Shown: positions 45,801-54,299 of the stretch, piece by piece
Position numbering within the stretch: position 1 is the stretch's first letter
Layout of the letters: each line of letters begins with the position of its first letter
Assembly: GCF_037975245.1 (NCBI RefSeq)
Contig: NC_092566.1
Location: forward strand, 3,722,001 to 3,786,000
Origin: Apostichopus japonicus
Lineage: Eukaryota; Echinodermata; Holothuroidea; Aspidochirotida; Stichopodidae
Length of the DNA: 64,000 nucleotides
Reading direction: 5' to 3'
The notes under the pieces: generated by a model
Seen by the model: only the letters and a program-made list of their open reading frames with translations
Database searches by the model: none
Told to the model about the DNA's origin: nothing
Made by a program: the position numbers and the translations under genes

Positions 45801-48800
45801 ATCACAAGAATGGTCACTCATGTTTAAAACTACTACCATATTCAAATGGGTATTACCCTAATGGAGGGCCATTGTAACAAGCAGAGAATTTCATTTTTGA
45901 ATATTATGAGGAGAGTCTCTTATAAGGGAGAGTTCTGCTCCAGCGGGTACTTACTCCTAATGGTTGTGCTTTCCCCTTCCAAGCCGGTCCAGTGAACCGT
46001 CTGAAGTCTTCCTCTAACTCTTTCTTCCTCGCTTCCTCTCTTGGACGTAGAATTCGTTCTTCGTAATCTGCTGCCTGACGAGCAAGGAGTGGAAACACAG
46101 AAATACGATAGCAGAAATATCATTGAATGATCTGTTTGCACCAGCGTTGGACAATCATTGCTTATGTAGCAGTGACCGACAATAAGACAAAACACAAAAT
46201 ACACAAATCCTGCAGAGAGAAAAAGGACCTAAGTTGATATTCTCAAAAGAAATCTAAGGCAATTTAATTCTTGCTAGAATGGAATTCCAAACTTCAAGTC
46301 ATATTTGCTTTACCAGCTGAGCTATTGAGTTGCCTCTACCACCACCCCCCCCCCCCCGCCCCACCCCCAATAAAAGACAAAGAACAAAATAACTTGAAGG
46401 AGATATTTGGCAAACTTCATTTCCTAATTTCTGGGAAAGCAAAAAAGATTATTTACTGTATAAATTACAGAAGTAAACCCCAACAAACTAAACAATTTCC
46501 AAGAGAAGCAAAACAATAGCACGGTGCACAGTAGATGACAGTGCTGAGGTAGAGTAGAGACAGGTAAGCAAAAAAAAAATAATAACTGAACAATTCCTTT
46601 CATAATGGCATGTGGAGATACAGCTGACAGAATACTGAAAAAAAAACAGGCAATGATCTAGAAAAGACCCCTCAGGGAAAATGAAAGAAGAAAACAGCTG
46701 CAAACACTGGTGATCATAAAATTATGTGACATACAGACCTGTGTTATAAATTACCACTTCCTGCAAACTTTCCAAATCACTCCCAGAAGACATTTTCCAA
46801 AAACCGATGTAAAGTGTTTTGGTAAGCATTGAATTATATACAATATGTTTAAATTAGTTACCCTTCCAACTGGTTGATAATTGTCAACAAATTTACTCCA
46901 AAAATTAATCGAGTCGTTGTGTAAAATTGCACAAATTGTGTTTGTATTCCCCCAGAGCGATCTTTTTTTTTAACATTAATAACTTGTGTGATACAGTACT
47001 CGAGCCATTCAAAAGTTCCATAAACACAATACCTTTCTATCAAATTTATTCAAAAATTAAATTCTGTAATTACATGCACTGACATGTACCATTACTAATG
47101 TGCAACATTGTGCACTTTTCAATGGTTCAATTGTTGAAAACAGTTGTTCAGTTTTATGAGGGATTAATTAATTAAAGGATTGGTTCAGTTGTCATACATG
47201 TTTATGTTATATGAAAGAGGACAATAAAAGAAACACAATGGTGAAAAAAACTGTCCAAATATCTTTTTCGGTTAAAGAGATATTCAAGTGTAAAGTTTTA
47301 TCAGATTGTGTAGAAACTGCTGAAATCTGACTAGCTGTGATGTCACATCCTCCCATTCCTGAAAAGTCTTTGTTTTTTTCTCTAAATATTTTGTGAGATG
47401 TCATGACTTTCAAGCAAAAGATATGTCAGGAGATCTCATATTTGTCAAAGGAAGTATTTGAGATTAAACATCTGAAGAACATTTGATTATATTATTTTCA
47501 AATGTGTTAAAAAATGTAAATAATTTTTAACGAAATATATTCACAAATGTTAAGGAAGTGAGGATGTGACATCACACCCTCACATTAAGTCTTTCTACAC
47601 CAGTCGTTTTCAAAGAAATTTGATATCTTCAAAGTATCATATCTCCTTAACAGAGCATGCTATCATGGTAGTTTCTTCAGTGTTCTTTTTGTCTTTTTGT
47701 GCTTTTTCATACAAAATAGACATGTCAAACACCTGAACCAATCCTGTAATGTATACAAATACATATAAGCAACCAGGACTTGCTAGGCGAAAGGGGCACT
47801 GTAGTATATAAAATACAACATGTACAGAGTGACAAGATACTGTGCACTAGCTTCCATTGACCGTAGGAACTGTTGGCAAGCCACTCACTGCGGTGCCTGT
47901 TGAATTTGTAGTCATCTTCCAACCCCCTCACTCCTATCCTCACCACCACCTCCCCCTTCCCCCTCCCCACCACCACCCTTACTTACAAAATATGAAAGCA
48001 AAAAACACAAAACATAAAGTAAGGAGAAGGAAAGGGAGTCGTGTCTGTTGAGTCAAGTGATCATAATTTGTGCTGGATCATGTTCAGGTTTTACTGTGAG
48101 ACCTACTGTGCTAGTAGCTGTATTGGAATAGCTCTTTTCTCTCATATTGCTACATATTATGTCTCTATATAGTCTTAGAATTCACTTATTGCAGTCACTC
48201 TGCAGACAATTATAACCAACAAATCTTCAAGTTCAGGATGCTCAATTGTGATGTAACTATTGCAAACAAACATCAGACCGTTCATCGATTGAGCCGGTAA
48301 AATAATTGCAACAATCTAAAACCTGACTTGCCTTGGTCTTGTGCTCCAAGTCAATCTTTCTTCTCGATGCTTCTTGTAATTCTTTATGAACTTCATTTGG
48401 TAAAATTCCTATCGAGGAGAAACAGCACTTTCACCATGATAACAGATAAAAACACACTTAAAGACTGCAGGGTCATTTCATGTCTAATCACCGATTTGTT
48501 GTAAAAAACAGGGTGGTACTATATCTCTTTTAGAAAAAGTCAGATTTTTTCAACATGGCACATTTTGAGTTATTGGCTGTCAAAGACAAACTCTTTTGTA
48601 CATCAGAGCAACTTTACCTTCTAAATTCATATTTAGAAAAGCTAGGACCCTGAAATTTGTAAGAACTCTGTAAGTTCTTTATACTATAATTAAAGGAAAA
48701 ACCCTCACATCTTCACATGGTTACGTTGGTAAGAATTTGGCATAAAAACCCTTCCTCATGCTGCATCGCAGCATGAAATAGCAACTTAGAGCTGCATAAC

Positions 48801-51800
48801 TTGCAAACATATTATAGGAAAGCATTTTTAATCACTATTTTGTATTGTCTGGAACTTCGGACTGTACATAATAATCTCTGAGAGAATCAAGTATCCTGAA
48901 GCAATAGTTTAGGAGCATTTCGTCACTAGATATATCACATTTTTTAGCGAAAAATACAAAAATGGAATATTTTGACACTTATAAGTTGACCTAACTCCAC
49001 AAGACTATATAGATATGCTTTTAAAGCGTAATTTTTCCCCATTCTATGGGATGGAGTCAATAGGCTTCTGTAATAGAAAGGTAGTAGGTTGTTTAATTGC
49101 TGAGAAATGAGACCTCACAAGTCAAGAAATCAGCCAATTTTGAAGCAATGCAACTGAAATATTCAGAATATGCTTATTTTATGGTGTTCCAAGCATACAA
49201 TTAATTTGTGAAGTTTTAAAAAGAGGTCAAACTACAACACAGTATTGTTACTAGGATTTTAAAAGTTGCGTCCGTGGCAGACGTTTCATAAATGTTTGCA
49301 TCCTCTCAGAAAAACTTGCAGCCGTACAGTCCTCCATATAAACATGCACTTTAAAATACCTCTACAGGAACACACAATACTTAGCTTAATTAATGACCCA
49401 GACAAAACTCTTTTGTACATCAGAGCAACTTTACAACCTCATCAATTCATTTTGAGAAAAGCTTGGACCCTAATATTTGTAAGAACTCTGTAAGTTCTTT
49501 TTACTTATAATTAAAGTTAAAAACCCTCACAGCTCTCACATGGTTTACGTTGGTAAAAAATTGGCATCAAAACCTCTTCCTCATGCTGACTGGCAGCATG
49601 AAATAGCAAATTTAGAGCTGCACAATTTGCAAATTATGTTACAGGAAAGCATTGTAATCATTATTTTGTATTGTTCGGACTGGACATAATAATCTCTGAA
49701 AAGAATCCTGTTTCCTAAAGCAATAGTTTAGGAGCATTACTTCACTACATATAACACATTTTTTAGCGAAAAAATACAAACTTGAATATTTTGACATTTA
49801 TAAGTTGACTTAACTCCACAAGACTATATAGATGCCAGCATTCAGCATTGTAAGGAGGGCAAGATTCTGCGTCGTCTGGGACGCAACGTTTTGGCCAGGG
49901 ACGCTACATCTTCAACTTGCCTGCATCCGGTAGATGCAAAATTTTTTTTTTTTGAGAAACAAACCCCAAGTACACAATCACGACTAGGTCAACGGAAAAC
50001 ATAACAAAACACATTTCTGAATGAACATCTTTTAGTGTTTGCACGGGTTATCCAAGTACCCGGGTACCCGCCTGACGCAATACTACCCGGTTCCTAATTT
50101 ATTACCCGAATCCTACGCAAAGTGTGATTTAAAAAAAAAAAATTGCAAACCTACGGTTAGGCAGATTTCCCATTGACTTAGTGTGGTATTAGGCTACAAT
50201 GTGGTCGAAGATAGCAGCAATAATAAGGTCCCCGCCCGACGCAATACTACCCGGTTCCTAATTTATTACTCGAATCCTACGCAAAGTGTGATTTAAAAAA
50301 AAAATGCAAACCGATGGTAAGGCAGATTTCCCATTGACTTAGTGTGGTGTTAGGCTACCATGTGGTTGAAGATATCAGCAATAACGAAAGTATTCCATGG
50401 ATATCTTATAACTGCGTCACAATTTCAGCTAATAAACAAATGGCTATGCTAGATTACCCCATTGACTTAGAGTGGTGTTAGGCAACCATGTGGTCGAACG
50501 TTACTGCAATAATGAATGTGTTCCATGGATATCTTATAACTGCGTCACAATTTCAGCGAATAAACAGATGGTTAGGCTTAGCTAGATTTCTCATGCATTG
50601 ACTTAGTGTGGTGTTAGGCTACCATGTGGAAGAAATTATTATTTATTCATTCGTTTATTTCATAGAAGGAAAGGCTGACAAGGAATTTTACGACATGTTT
50701 ATGGATTATAGACGGGATAACTAAAAAATAATAATCGCAAGTGGCATTTTACTATCGTGTATTCCAAATGCGATCAAATTGCGCGAATTGCATAATCTCG
50801 CGGCTAATGCGAACCCTGGGCCTGCATAATAGATAGTAGTTGTAACAACTGAGCTGAAGGGATCTTTTATGGTCTGATCCAAAAGACGTGGAGAGCTAGC
50901 ATAAGCAGCTGCGGCAGTGCGATGTTAACAACATTACTACTAATTAATAGTAATGTTAATTATATTAAGTAATTAACAAGTTTATGACAGAAAAAAAAGC
51001 AAATGGAAATTATTGAGGAAGGTTTTATACCTTACCTTACACATACGTTTTTGAACATGAAAACATTGTCAGTAGAGAATATAATTCATTTATTATAGCA
51101 TCCAATATGTAATTTCTTGAAAAATTGTGACACACTAGGGTAAACAATTTTTTCCCGGGTACCCGGATACCTGACGGGTAACGGCTCTTGGTTACCCGGT
51201 TCCCGATTTTTGGACCCGTGTAAACACTAACATCTTTCATTATTTCTTTTCAAAAACCTTCTGACTACAACCAAAAGTTCTCCTACTCCTACAGATCATT
51301 GAATTTGTTTGAAAATAAATATATCATAACAATCAACCACAAGGTACAGGGTTAACAACACTCCATTAGGAGATTTTCATGCTAAAAATAGACAATGATG
51401 ATGGAGGGGGGGGGCGGGCTGCCCCTGTCAAACAGCGAAGCTAAGGCACTGAGCCATCTGCCCTATATCTTGTGTTTAACATTCTCAGAGTATAGGCAGT
51501 GATACTACACTAGTATTAGTAACAGTTGGTCATACAATAAAAGTAGTTGGTGTTCGATCGGGACCCAACTTTTTTTTTACCCTACACAAACTTTTTCAGG
51601 GACTTGCGTCCCTGAGATAAAGAAATAATGAAAGATGTTCATGTTTTGTTATGTTTTCCGTTGACCTAGTTGTGTGTACTTGGGGTTTGTTTCTCAAAAC
51701 AAAAGTTTGCGTCCGCAAGCAATTTGAAGATTTTGCTACCTGGCCAAAACATTGTGTACCGGACGCAGAATCCTTTGTCGTAACAATGCTGCTAGATCCA

Positions 51801-53382
51801 ACATGAAATCTCATTTAAAAGACTATGTAATGTTGCTATGGACTGCCTTCATTTATATCACAAAAAAAAAATATTTACTCATTTTTATACCAAAGATAGT
51901 TAAATGTAAAATAGAAAAGCAAGGAGTATCTTATTTGTAATCAGTACTTGTTTTTGTTGGTTCTGGATCTTTGTAAAACTGCTTCCAAAGCTGTTTCAGT
52001 TTATTGCCAAAAAGGGTCCATAGGATGATTAAAGTGATGACATAAAAGAGCGCCACCAATGATGAATGAACCAACGTCGTTGCATCTGCAAGAAAGGTAC
52101 AATAAGTTATCTTGATGGAATCGTTTCAGTTTTCATGGTTTTGTACTAAAACTTGATTTCAATTCATGCAACTCGAAAAGCCAGAGTTTTCCCTCTCTAT
52201 TAGATCCCATCTACAAAGCAAGACATGTAGAAAGCAAATACAACAGTAGGCCAACCAAATATAAACCACAAAAAATAAAGATGTTAAAGACATGCAGACT
52301 TCAGTTGTAACATTATACCATTTGAACTAACAAAATGGACCAGCTCACTTCTTCTACAGCCAATCGCTTATCACCTCATAACCGCTATTGTTTTGATTTT
52401 AGATTACTTAAAGGTGAAGTGAAGTTACCAGTAGACTACATCAATGTGTGACTGAAGTACATATTAGTACTATGATGCATCCTACTTTTGAAATGCAGCA
52501 AATTAGATACAAATTCTGAAGAAAAACAAATGCTCTGTCAATCAATGACATATGATTCTCACATCTGTTTGCTAAAGTTTATATATTGGTAAAATTGTGT
52601 TCACCTTCATATGTTGATGGAAATGGCATGTTTATGGAAGTGTTAATCGGAAATGGCACAGAGCAAATGAATACAAATTTCAGAAGATTCTAAGACTAGG
52701 ACCTATGTCCTTCTTCCATGAAAGCAAACAAATTTACACATTTGGTCACATGTTCTCCTTTCTTCAAATAAATTATAATCAAACAGCCATATCTGATAGG
52801 TAGCCTAAGCTAAGTTAGGCATGTGAAAGTAATTGGCATAGACCTGGTACTTAAATTATAATATTATTAATTATTAGCCCCTTCGAAACTGTATACCAGG
52901 GAGCTGCTACTCTAACTTGTCTAGCCTAAGTCAAGGTAGCAGCTCTCTGCTGTATACTGATGTCCCAGACCTGGATCAGTAAACAAGCCCACAGCGACTT
53001 TCCTACGTGTTCCTTTCTAAATTCATTTTTGGGCTTGGGCTATGCCCAACTTGGTCCTGAACAACCTTGAAAGCTAGTATAACACGGTTGCTGATTTTAA
53101 CAAATTCAATGTGACACAACTGCAAGGCCTAAGCCGCCTACACAAGGGCTTTACTAACATAGGCCTAACTTTAGGCAGCAAATAGCCTAGGAGAATAGGC
53201 TACACTAATGCCATGTGAAAATGTTACGCTTGGGAACACATTAACGTGGACAGGGCATGAAATAGTAAAACTTCTTGCAAGTTGCATATTGGGTCTTTAC
53301 ATGTTTTAAGTTTTAAAGCATAATTCCTTACGCTAGCAAAATAGTTGGAAAATTCCCCCAACTTACCCACGGAAATTTCCAT
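26844..53382 (-). CDS. UBXN8: UBX domain-containing protein 8 (ER-membrane p97/VCP adaptor)
   Basis: Eight exons, in transcript order: 53382-53367, 52085-51948, 48408-48332, 46074-45955, 31859-31710, 30720-30679, 27892-27821, 27011-26844. They join in frame to 783 nt, 260 residues (the human protein is about 270). An N-terminal membrane segment (about 10-33) is followed by a charged helical region with YEERILRPREEARKKELEE and FTGPAWK, matching the conserved block before the linker in UBXN8, then a variable basic linker. The C-terminal UBX domain (about 181-258) contains VTIALRG, RRFLK, VLLDWM, GYHPKLYTLY, YPR and VVLAEE. UBXN8 anchors p97/VCP at the ER and promotes ER-associated degradation (family knowledge). 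The first coding exon holds only 16 coding nt (MEISV). Introns reach 14 kb. The ATG was chosen because it joins in phase to the membrane exon and follows a good GTAAGT donor. Confidence 0.9.
27893..30678. other. UBXN8 intron with dispersed repeats
   Basis: 28400-28615 (minus orientation) resembles a widespread aquatic-invertebrate repeat with TTATAAAGCGCAGTTATATCC followed by CAACGCTCAAGGTGC. 29880-30477 is a second repeat ending in a hairpin. Short C-runs occur near 29117 and 29417. No coding exon besides those of UBXN8 was recognised. Confidence 0.45.
29880..30477 (+). repeat. Dispersed repeat with TGACCTTTGACC-type motifs and a terminal hairpin
   Basis: The sequence carries GACCTTTGACCCCAAATTT, CAAGTTTCATGAAATTCC and a 3' palindrome at 30448-30477 (TAGCTCACACCAGC / GCTGGTATGAGCTA, two internal mismatches). 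Related sequence with TTTGACC spacing occurs at 43440-43700. The start is uncertain. The 3' hairpin followed by CTAA recalls Helitron ends, but no 5' TC end or other Helitron feature was established. Confidence 0.4.
30679..30720 (-). CDS. UBXN8: UBXN8 42-nt microexon-like linker exon
   Basis: Fourteen codons (IITLPEEPPEGSHE) lie between acceptor TTTTCTTAG and donor GTGAGA, phase 0 on both sides. LPEEP recurs at the same place in the vertebrate protein, just before the UBX domain, which supports this very short exon. Confidence 0.75.
32210..32547 (-). mobile_element. TTAA-flanked MITE, copy A
   Basis: This 338-bp element is flanked by TTAA at 32210-32213 and 32544-32547. Termini are inverted repeats starting AAGG, with GAAGA(C/T)T inside. 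It aligns along its length with copies B and C in the opposite orientation but lacks about 21 bp after AGCTTGCTA, at a short direct repeat. It encodes nothing. TTAA targets suggest piggyBac-like mobilisation (inference). Confidence 0.75.
33702..34066 (+). mobile_element. TTAA-flanked MITE, copy B
   Basis: This 365-bp copy starts TTAAAGGGTGGGAAGACTC and ends GAGTCTTCAATGCCTTTAA, which are inverted repeats of each other with a few mismatches. The interior shares CATCGATCCCAGAAAATAC and GATAACAAGGTATCAC with the other copies. It directly precedes the LINE remnant. Confidence 0.8.
34120..35602 (+). pseudogene. Decayed non-LTR retrotransposon (LINE) reverse-transcriptase region
   Basis: Pieces of a LINE reverse transcriptase are readable in shifting frames: AGPDGLQPPVLKNCANQLAS, NDLRPVALTS, LDPMQFAYRSNCSTEDAF, NTGAPQGTVLEPFLFTLYTSD, a DDTA remnant of the catalytic motif, LNINKTKEMVINFRKS and VDNYKYLGVAINNRLAWHDH. 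This order is that of CR1/Rex-type LINEs (family level is tentative). Frameshifts and stops break it throughout and the 5' half is missing. It ends at AATAAATTTTATC followed by TTATC repeats, a typical 3' tail. Confidence 0.8.
36497..36853 (+). mobile_element. TTAA-flanked MITE, copy C
   Basis: This 357-bp copy in the same orientation as B has TTAA at both ends. It lacks about eight bases in the left terminus (TTAAAGACTCACGC instead of TTAAAGGGTGGGAAGACTC). It is otherwise close to B, with GCTACCATCGGTAATTAGAC inside. Confidence 0.78.
37540..37670. repeat. Imperfect GTTGxTGTCTAAACT repeats
   Basis: Short units GTTGCTGTCTAAACTTA, GTTGATGTCTAAACTCA and TTGCTATCTAAAGTT are repeated loosely over about 130 bp in the large UBXN8 intron. 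Confidence 0.5.
39488..41135. mobile_element. Foldback element with about 0.5 kb inverted arms and a 6-bp target duplication
   Basis: The left arm 39488-40036 (549 bp) and right arm 40650-41135 (486 bp) are near-perfect reverse complements. They enclose a 613-bp spacer (40037-40649) without coding sequence. Termini read TATGGAACGCC and GGCGTTCCATA. GCCATG flanks the element on both sides (39482-39487, 41136-41141). The outer arms contain tandem TACTACTACTAATTCGAAGTG-like units; the left arm has 63 bp more of them, which accounts for the arm length difference. No transposase is encoded, so it is non-autonomous. Confidence 0.88.
41800..42060. repeat. Copy of the repeat family into which the foldback element inserted (empty-site paralogue)
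   Basis: TTATGGTATGAAAGATCAAATGGTGCCATG followed directly by AATGGCCA and GTCAGCTATCC matches the left and right flanks of the foldback element joined across one GCCATG. Similarity extends on both sides (TTGTTTACT upstream, AACTTCTA downstream). Described by segments only; overall identity was not computed. Confidence 0.65.
41995..42473 (+). repeat. 0.48 kb direct repeat, copy 1
   Basis: It runs from ACATTGTTACAACTTCTAC to CAACACTGCCAC and is nearly identical to 42493-42970 (a few substitutions and single-base gaps). It lacks the left inverted terminus that the second copy has. Confidence 0.85.
42473..42978 (+). mobile_element. 0.5 kb direct repeat copy 2, with 20-bp perfect terminal inverted repeats
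   Basis: The unit begins CTTCTTTTGTGGCAGTGTTG (42473-42492) and ends with its exact complement (42959-42978). The interior repeats copy 1. The two copies meet at a hairpin (CAACACTGCCAC, short loop, GTGGCAGTGTTG). This fits a small non-autonomous DNA element, or a duplication with an inverted junction. No target duplication is evident. No ORF is present. Confidence 0.6.
43440..43740. repeat. Two tandem units of about 130 bp with TTTGACCCCTGGTGA
   Basis: The units at about 43444 and 43594 share TTTGACCCCTGGTGAxCxCAAA, then ACCxTTGACC, then TACACAAAATATG and CTTCTTGAGATA. The same motif type recurs near 38715 and 30297. It is a dispersed, partly tandem repeat. Confidence 0.65.
44805..45135 (+). 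repeat. tRNA-derived SINE (serine/leucine-like head)
   Basis: Box A TGGTCAAGTGG and box B GGTTTGACTCC lie in a tRNA-like head (44808-44882), followed by a body with GGGCAAGGCACTTAACCTCA and TTGGGTGTGCC...GGGGTTAACTG. The body resembles the minus-strand copy at 60705-60880. Confidence 0.7.
46330..46372. repeat. Long C-rich tract
   Basis: CCACCACC, then 13 C, then GCCCCACCCCC. It could form an i-motif or, on the other strand, a G-quadruplex. It lies in a UBXN8 intron. Confidence 0.7.
47175..47747. mobile_element. MITE with AGGATTGGTTCAG termini
   Basis: The ends read AGGATTGGTTCAGTTGT (from 47176) and, inverted, CACCTGAACCAATCCT (to 47745). Further in, GTGATGTCACATCCTCxCA on the left is matched by its complement GAGGATGTGACATCACA on the right (about 47565). 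So the element has long, degenerate inverted halves around an AT-rich centre. No ORF. Confidence 0.6.
48332..48408 (-). CDS. UBXN8: UBXN8 exon 3 with a likely GC donor
   Basis: The exon encodes ILPNEVHKELQEASRRKI and EHKTK. Its 3' border on the minus strand reads AAG|GCAAGT, a strong GC-AG type donor, and joins in phase to AADYEE. A GT nine bases further (CAG|GTTTTA) would also keep frame and add Ala-Ser-Gln, so the exact end is not certain. Confidence 0.75.
48585..49014 (+). repeat. 0.43 kb direct repeat, copy 1
   Basis: It aligns with 49401-49833 from GACAAACTCTTTTGTACATC to CCACAAGACTATATAGAT, with scattered substitutions and small indels, for example AGCATGAAATAGCAA and GGAAAGCATT in both. 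Confidence 0.8.
49401..49833 (+). repeat. 0.43 kb direct repeat, copy 2
   Basis: Second copy of the unit at 48585-49014. It is separated from the first by 386 bp and abuts the inverted-repeat element that begins near 49843. Confidence 0.8.
49843..51792. mobile_element. Older inverted-repeat element, split by a hAT-like insertion
   Basis: The left arm (49843-50032, continuing 51238-51250) matches the complement of 51619-51792: ATTCTGCGTC, GTTTTGGCCAGG, GAGAAACAAACCCCAAGTAC, AGGTCAACGGAAAACATAAC and CATCTTTCATTATTTCTTT appear in both, in opposite orientation. The left arm is interrupted by the element 50033-51229. Outer ends are approximate and no target duplication was fixed. Confidence 0.7.
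50033..51229. mobile_element. Non-autonomous hAT-like element with perfect 8-bp target duplication
   Basis: Termini are TAGTGTTTGCACGGGT and, inverted, ACCCGTGTAAACACTA (one mismatch). ACATCTTT flanks it exactly on both sides (50025-50032, 51230-51237). An 8-bp duplication and TAGTG ends fit hAT superfamily rules. Subterminal ACCCGGGTACCCG/CCGGGTACCCGG are also inverted. The 1197-bp interior has repeated blocks (GACGCAATACTACCCGG at 50074 and 50238; GGATATCTTATAACTGCGTC twice) and no transposase. Confidence 0.85.
51948..52085 (-). CDS. UBXN8: UBXN8 exon 2: membrane anchor
   Basis: The exon encodes a hydrophobic segment (LVALFYVITLIILWTLF) followed by basic NKLKQLWKQFYKDPEP, as expected for a single membrane helix with a cytosolic C-terminal side. 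The donor CAA|GTACTG is weak; no better GT keeps the frame. Confidence 0.8.
52086..53366. other. UBXN8 intron 1
   Basis: This 1.3 kb AT-rich intron has no recognised repeat or coding feature. CpG-poor like the flanks. Confidence 0.5.
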
Positions 53383-54299
53383 TTGTACCAAAGCCACTAC
53401 ACTAACTTCGAATAGCTAGTCATTCTAACCTAGCTACAGTAATATGGTAATATTTGTATAGCGTAGATGGTAGTAAATGGGCTGGAATAATGCATACGTA
53501 GCCCTGACCTTCACACATGTTCCTGTAGTCACCGCATGCATGTCAACTGATAGCAGGCCGACGCAAAAAGATTACTTGCCTGCGAAGGTAGCTTTTGTTA
53601 ATGGAAATGAAGATGGTTACAACGACCATTCATTTTTAAAAAGGCCATGTATTTTGGTACAAAATGACTATTCATTTTTTCCCTAGATTTGATATAGGGG
53701 TTCTAAAATATATTAAGTCTCGTTTGACTTTGTTTCATATATAATCGAAATAAAAAGGTTATTATCTTTATTTTTATAAAGGTCCAATTATTTTTACATT
53801 TACTTCATGCTTATTAGTACAAATTAATGGTATTTAGAAACATTTATATTAGTTCGCTTACCTTTAATTATCTATATTTTTTTAGCTTAGCACATTCCAT
53901 TAAGAAGGTGTCACAAAATGTAGAAATTGTTTTACATGTCTTATTATGGCAGAGGGTTTCTAATAAATCATTGCAAGCTTAAAATAACAAAAATTAAATT
54001 TCATAGAATAAATGAATGGCAGAAACATAAATCTTTGATACACTTAATATCAATATTTGCCTTTGTACCGTGATTTTTCTTTTCTTTACCCCTTACAAAA
54101 TAGAACTACCCTATATCAGCCAATCAGTGATCGTGATAATGGTACGGTAGATACTGAAAAGAAAATGCACGACATTATATCGTCCTCTTTTACGTTGATC
54201 TACCACAGAGCGGAGCTCGCGCAAATCGCTGATATAACTGTACTGTAATAGTGTACTGAGGCTATAGTCTGCTAGTAGTAGTAAGGTTATTATTTCACA
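53383..54299. promoter_or_regulatory. Shared 917-bp region between divergent UBXN8 and MAT start codons
   Basis: The two start codons point away from each other across 917 bp, which must hold both 5' UTRs and promoters. A CCAAT box in the NF-Y context CAGCCAATCAG lies at 54117-54126, about 175 bases before the MAT ATG. No clear TATA box at a convincing distance was seen for either gene. The middle is very AT-rich; the last 200 bp are richer in CpG. Confidence 0.55.

Noticed and set aside
45904-46098. Minus-strand ORF as an independent small gene
   Set aside because: Its central part is UBXN8 exon 4 (45955-46074); the ends are intron sequence beyond clear splice sites.
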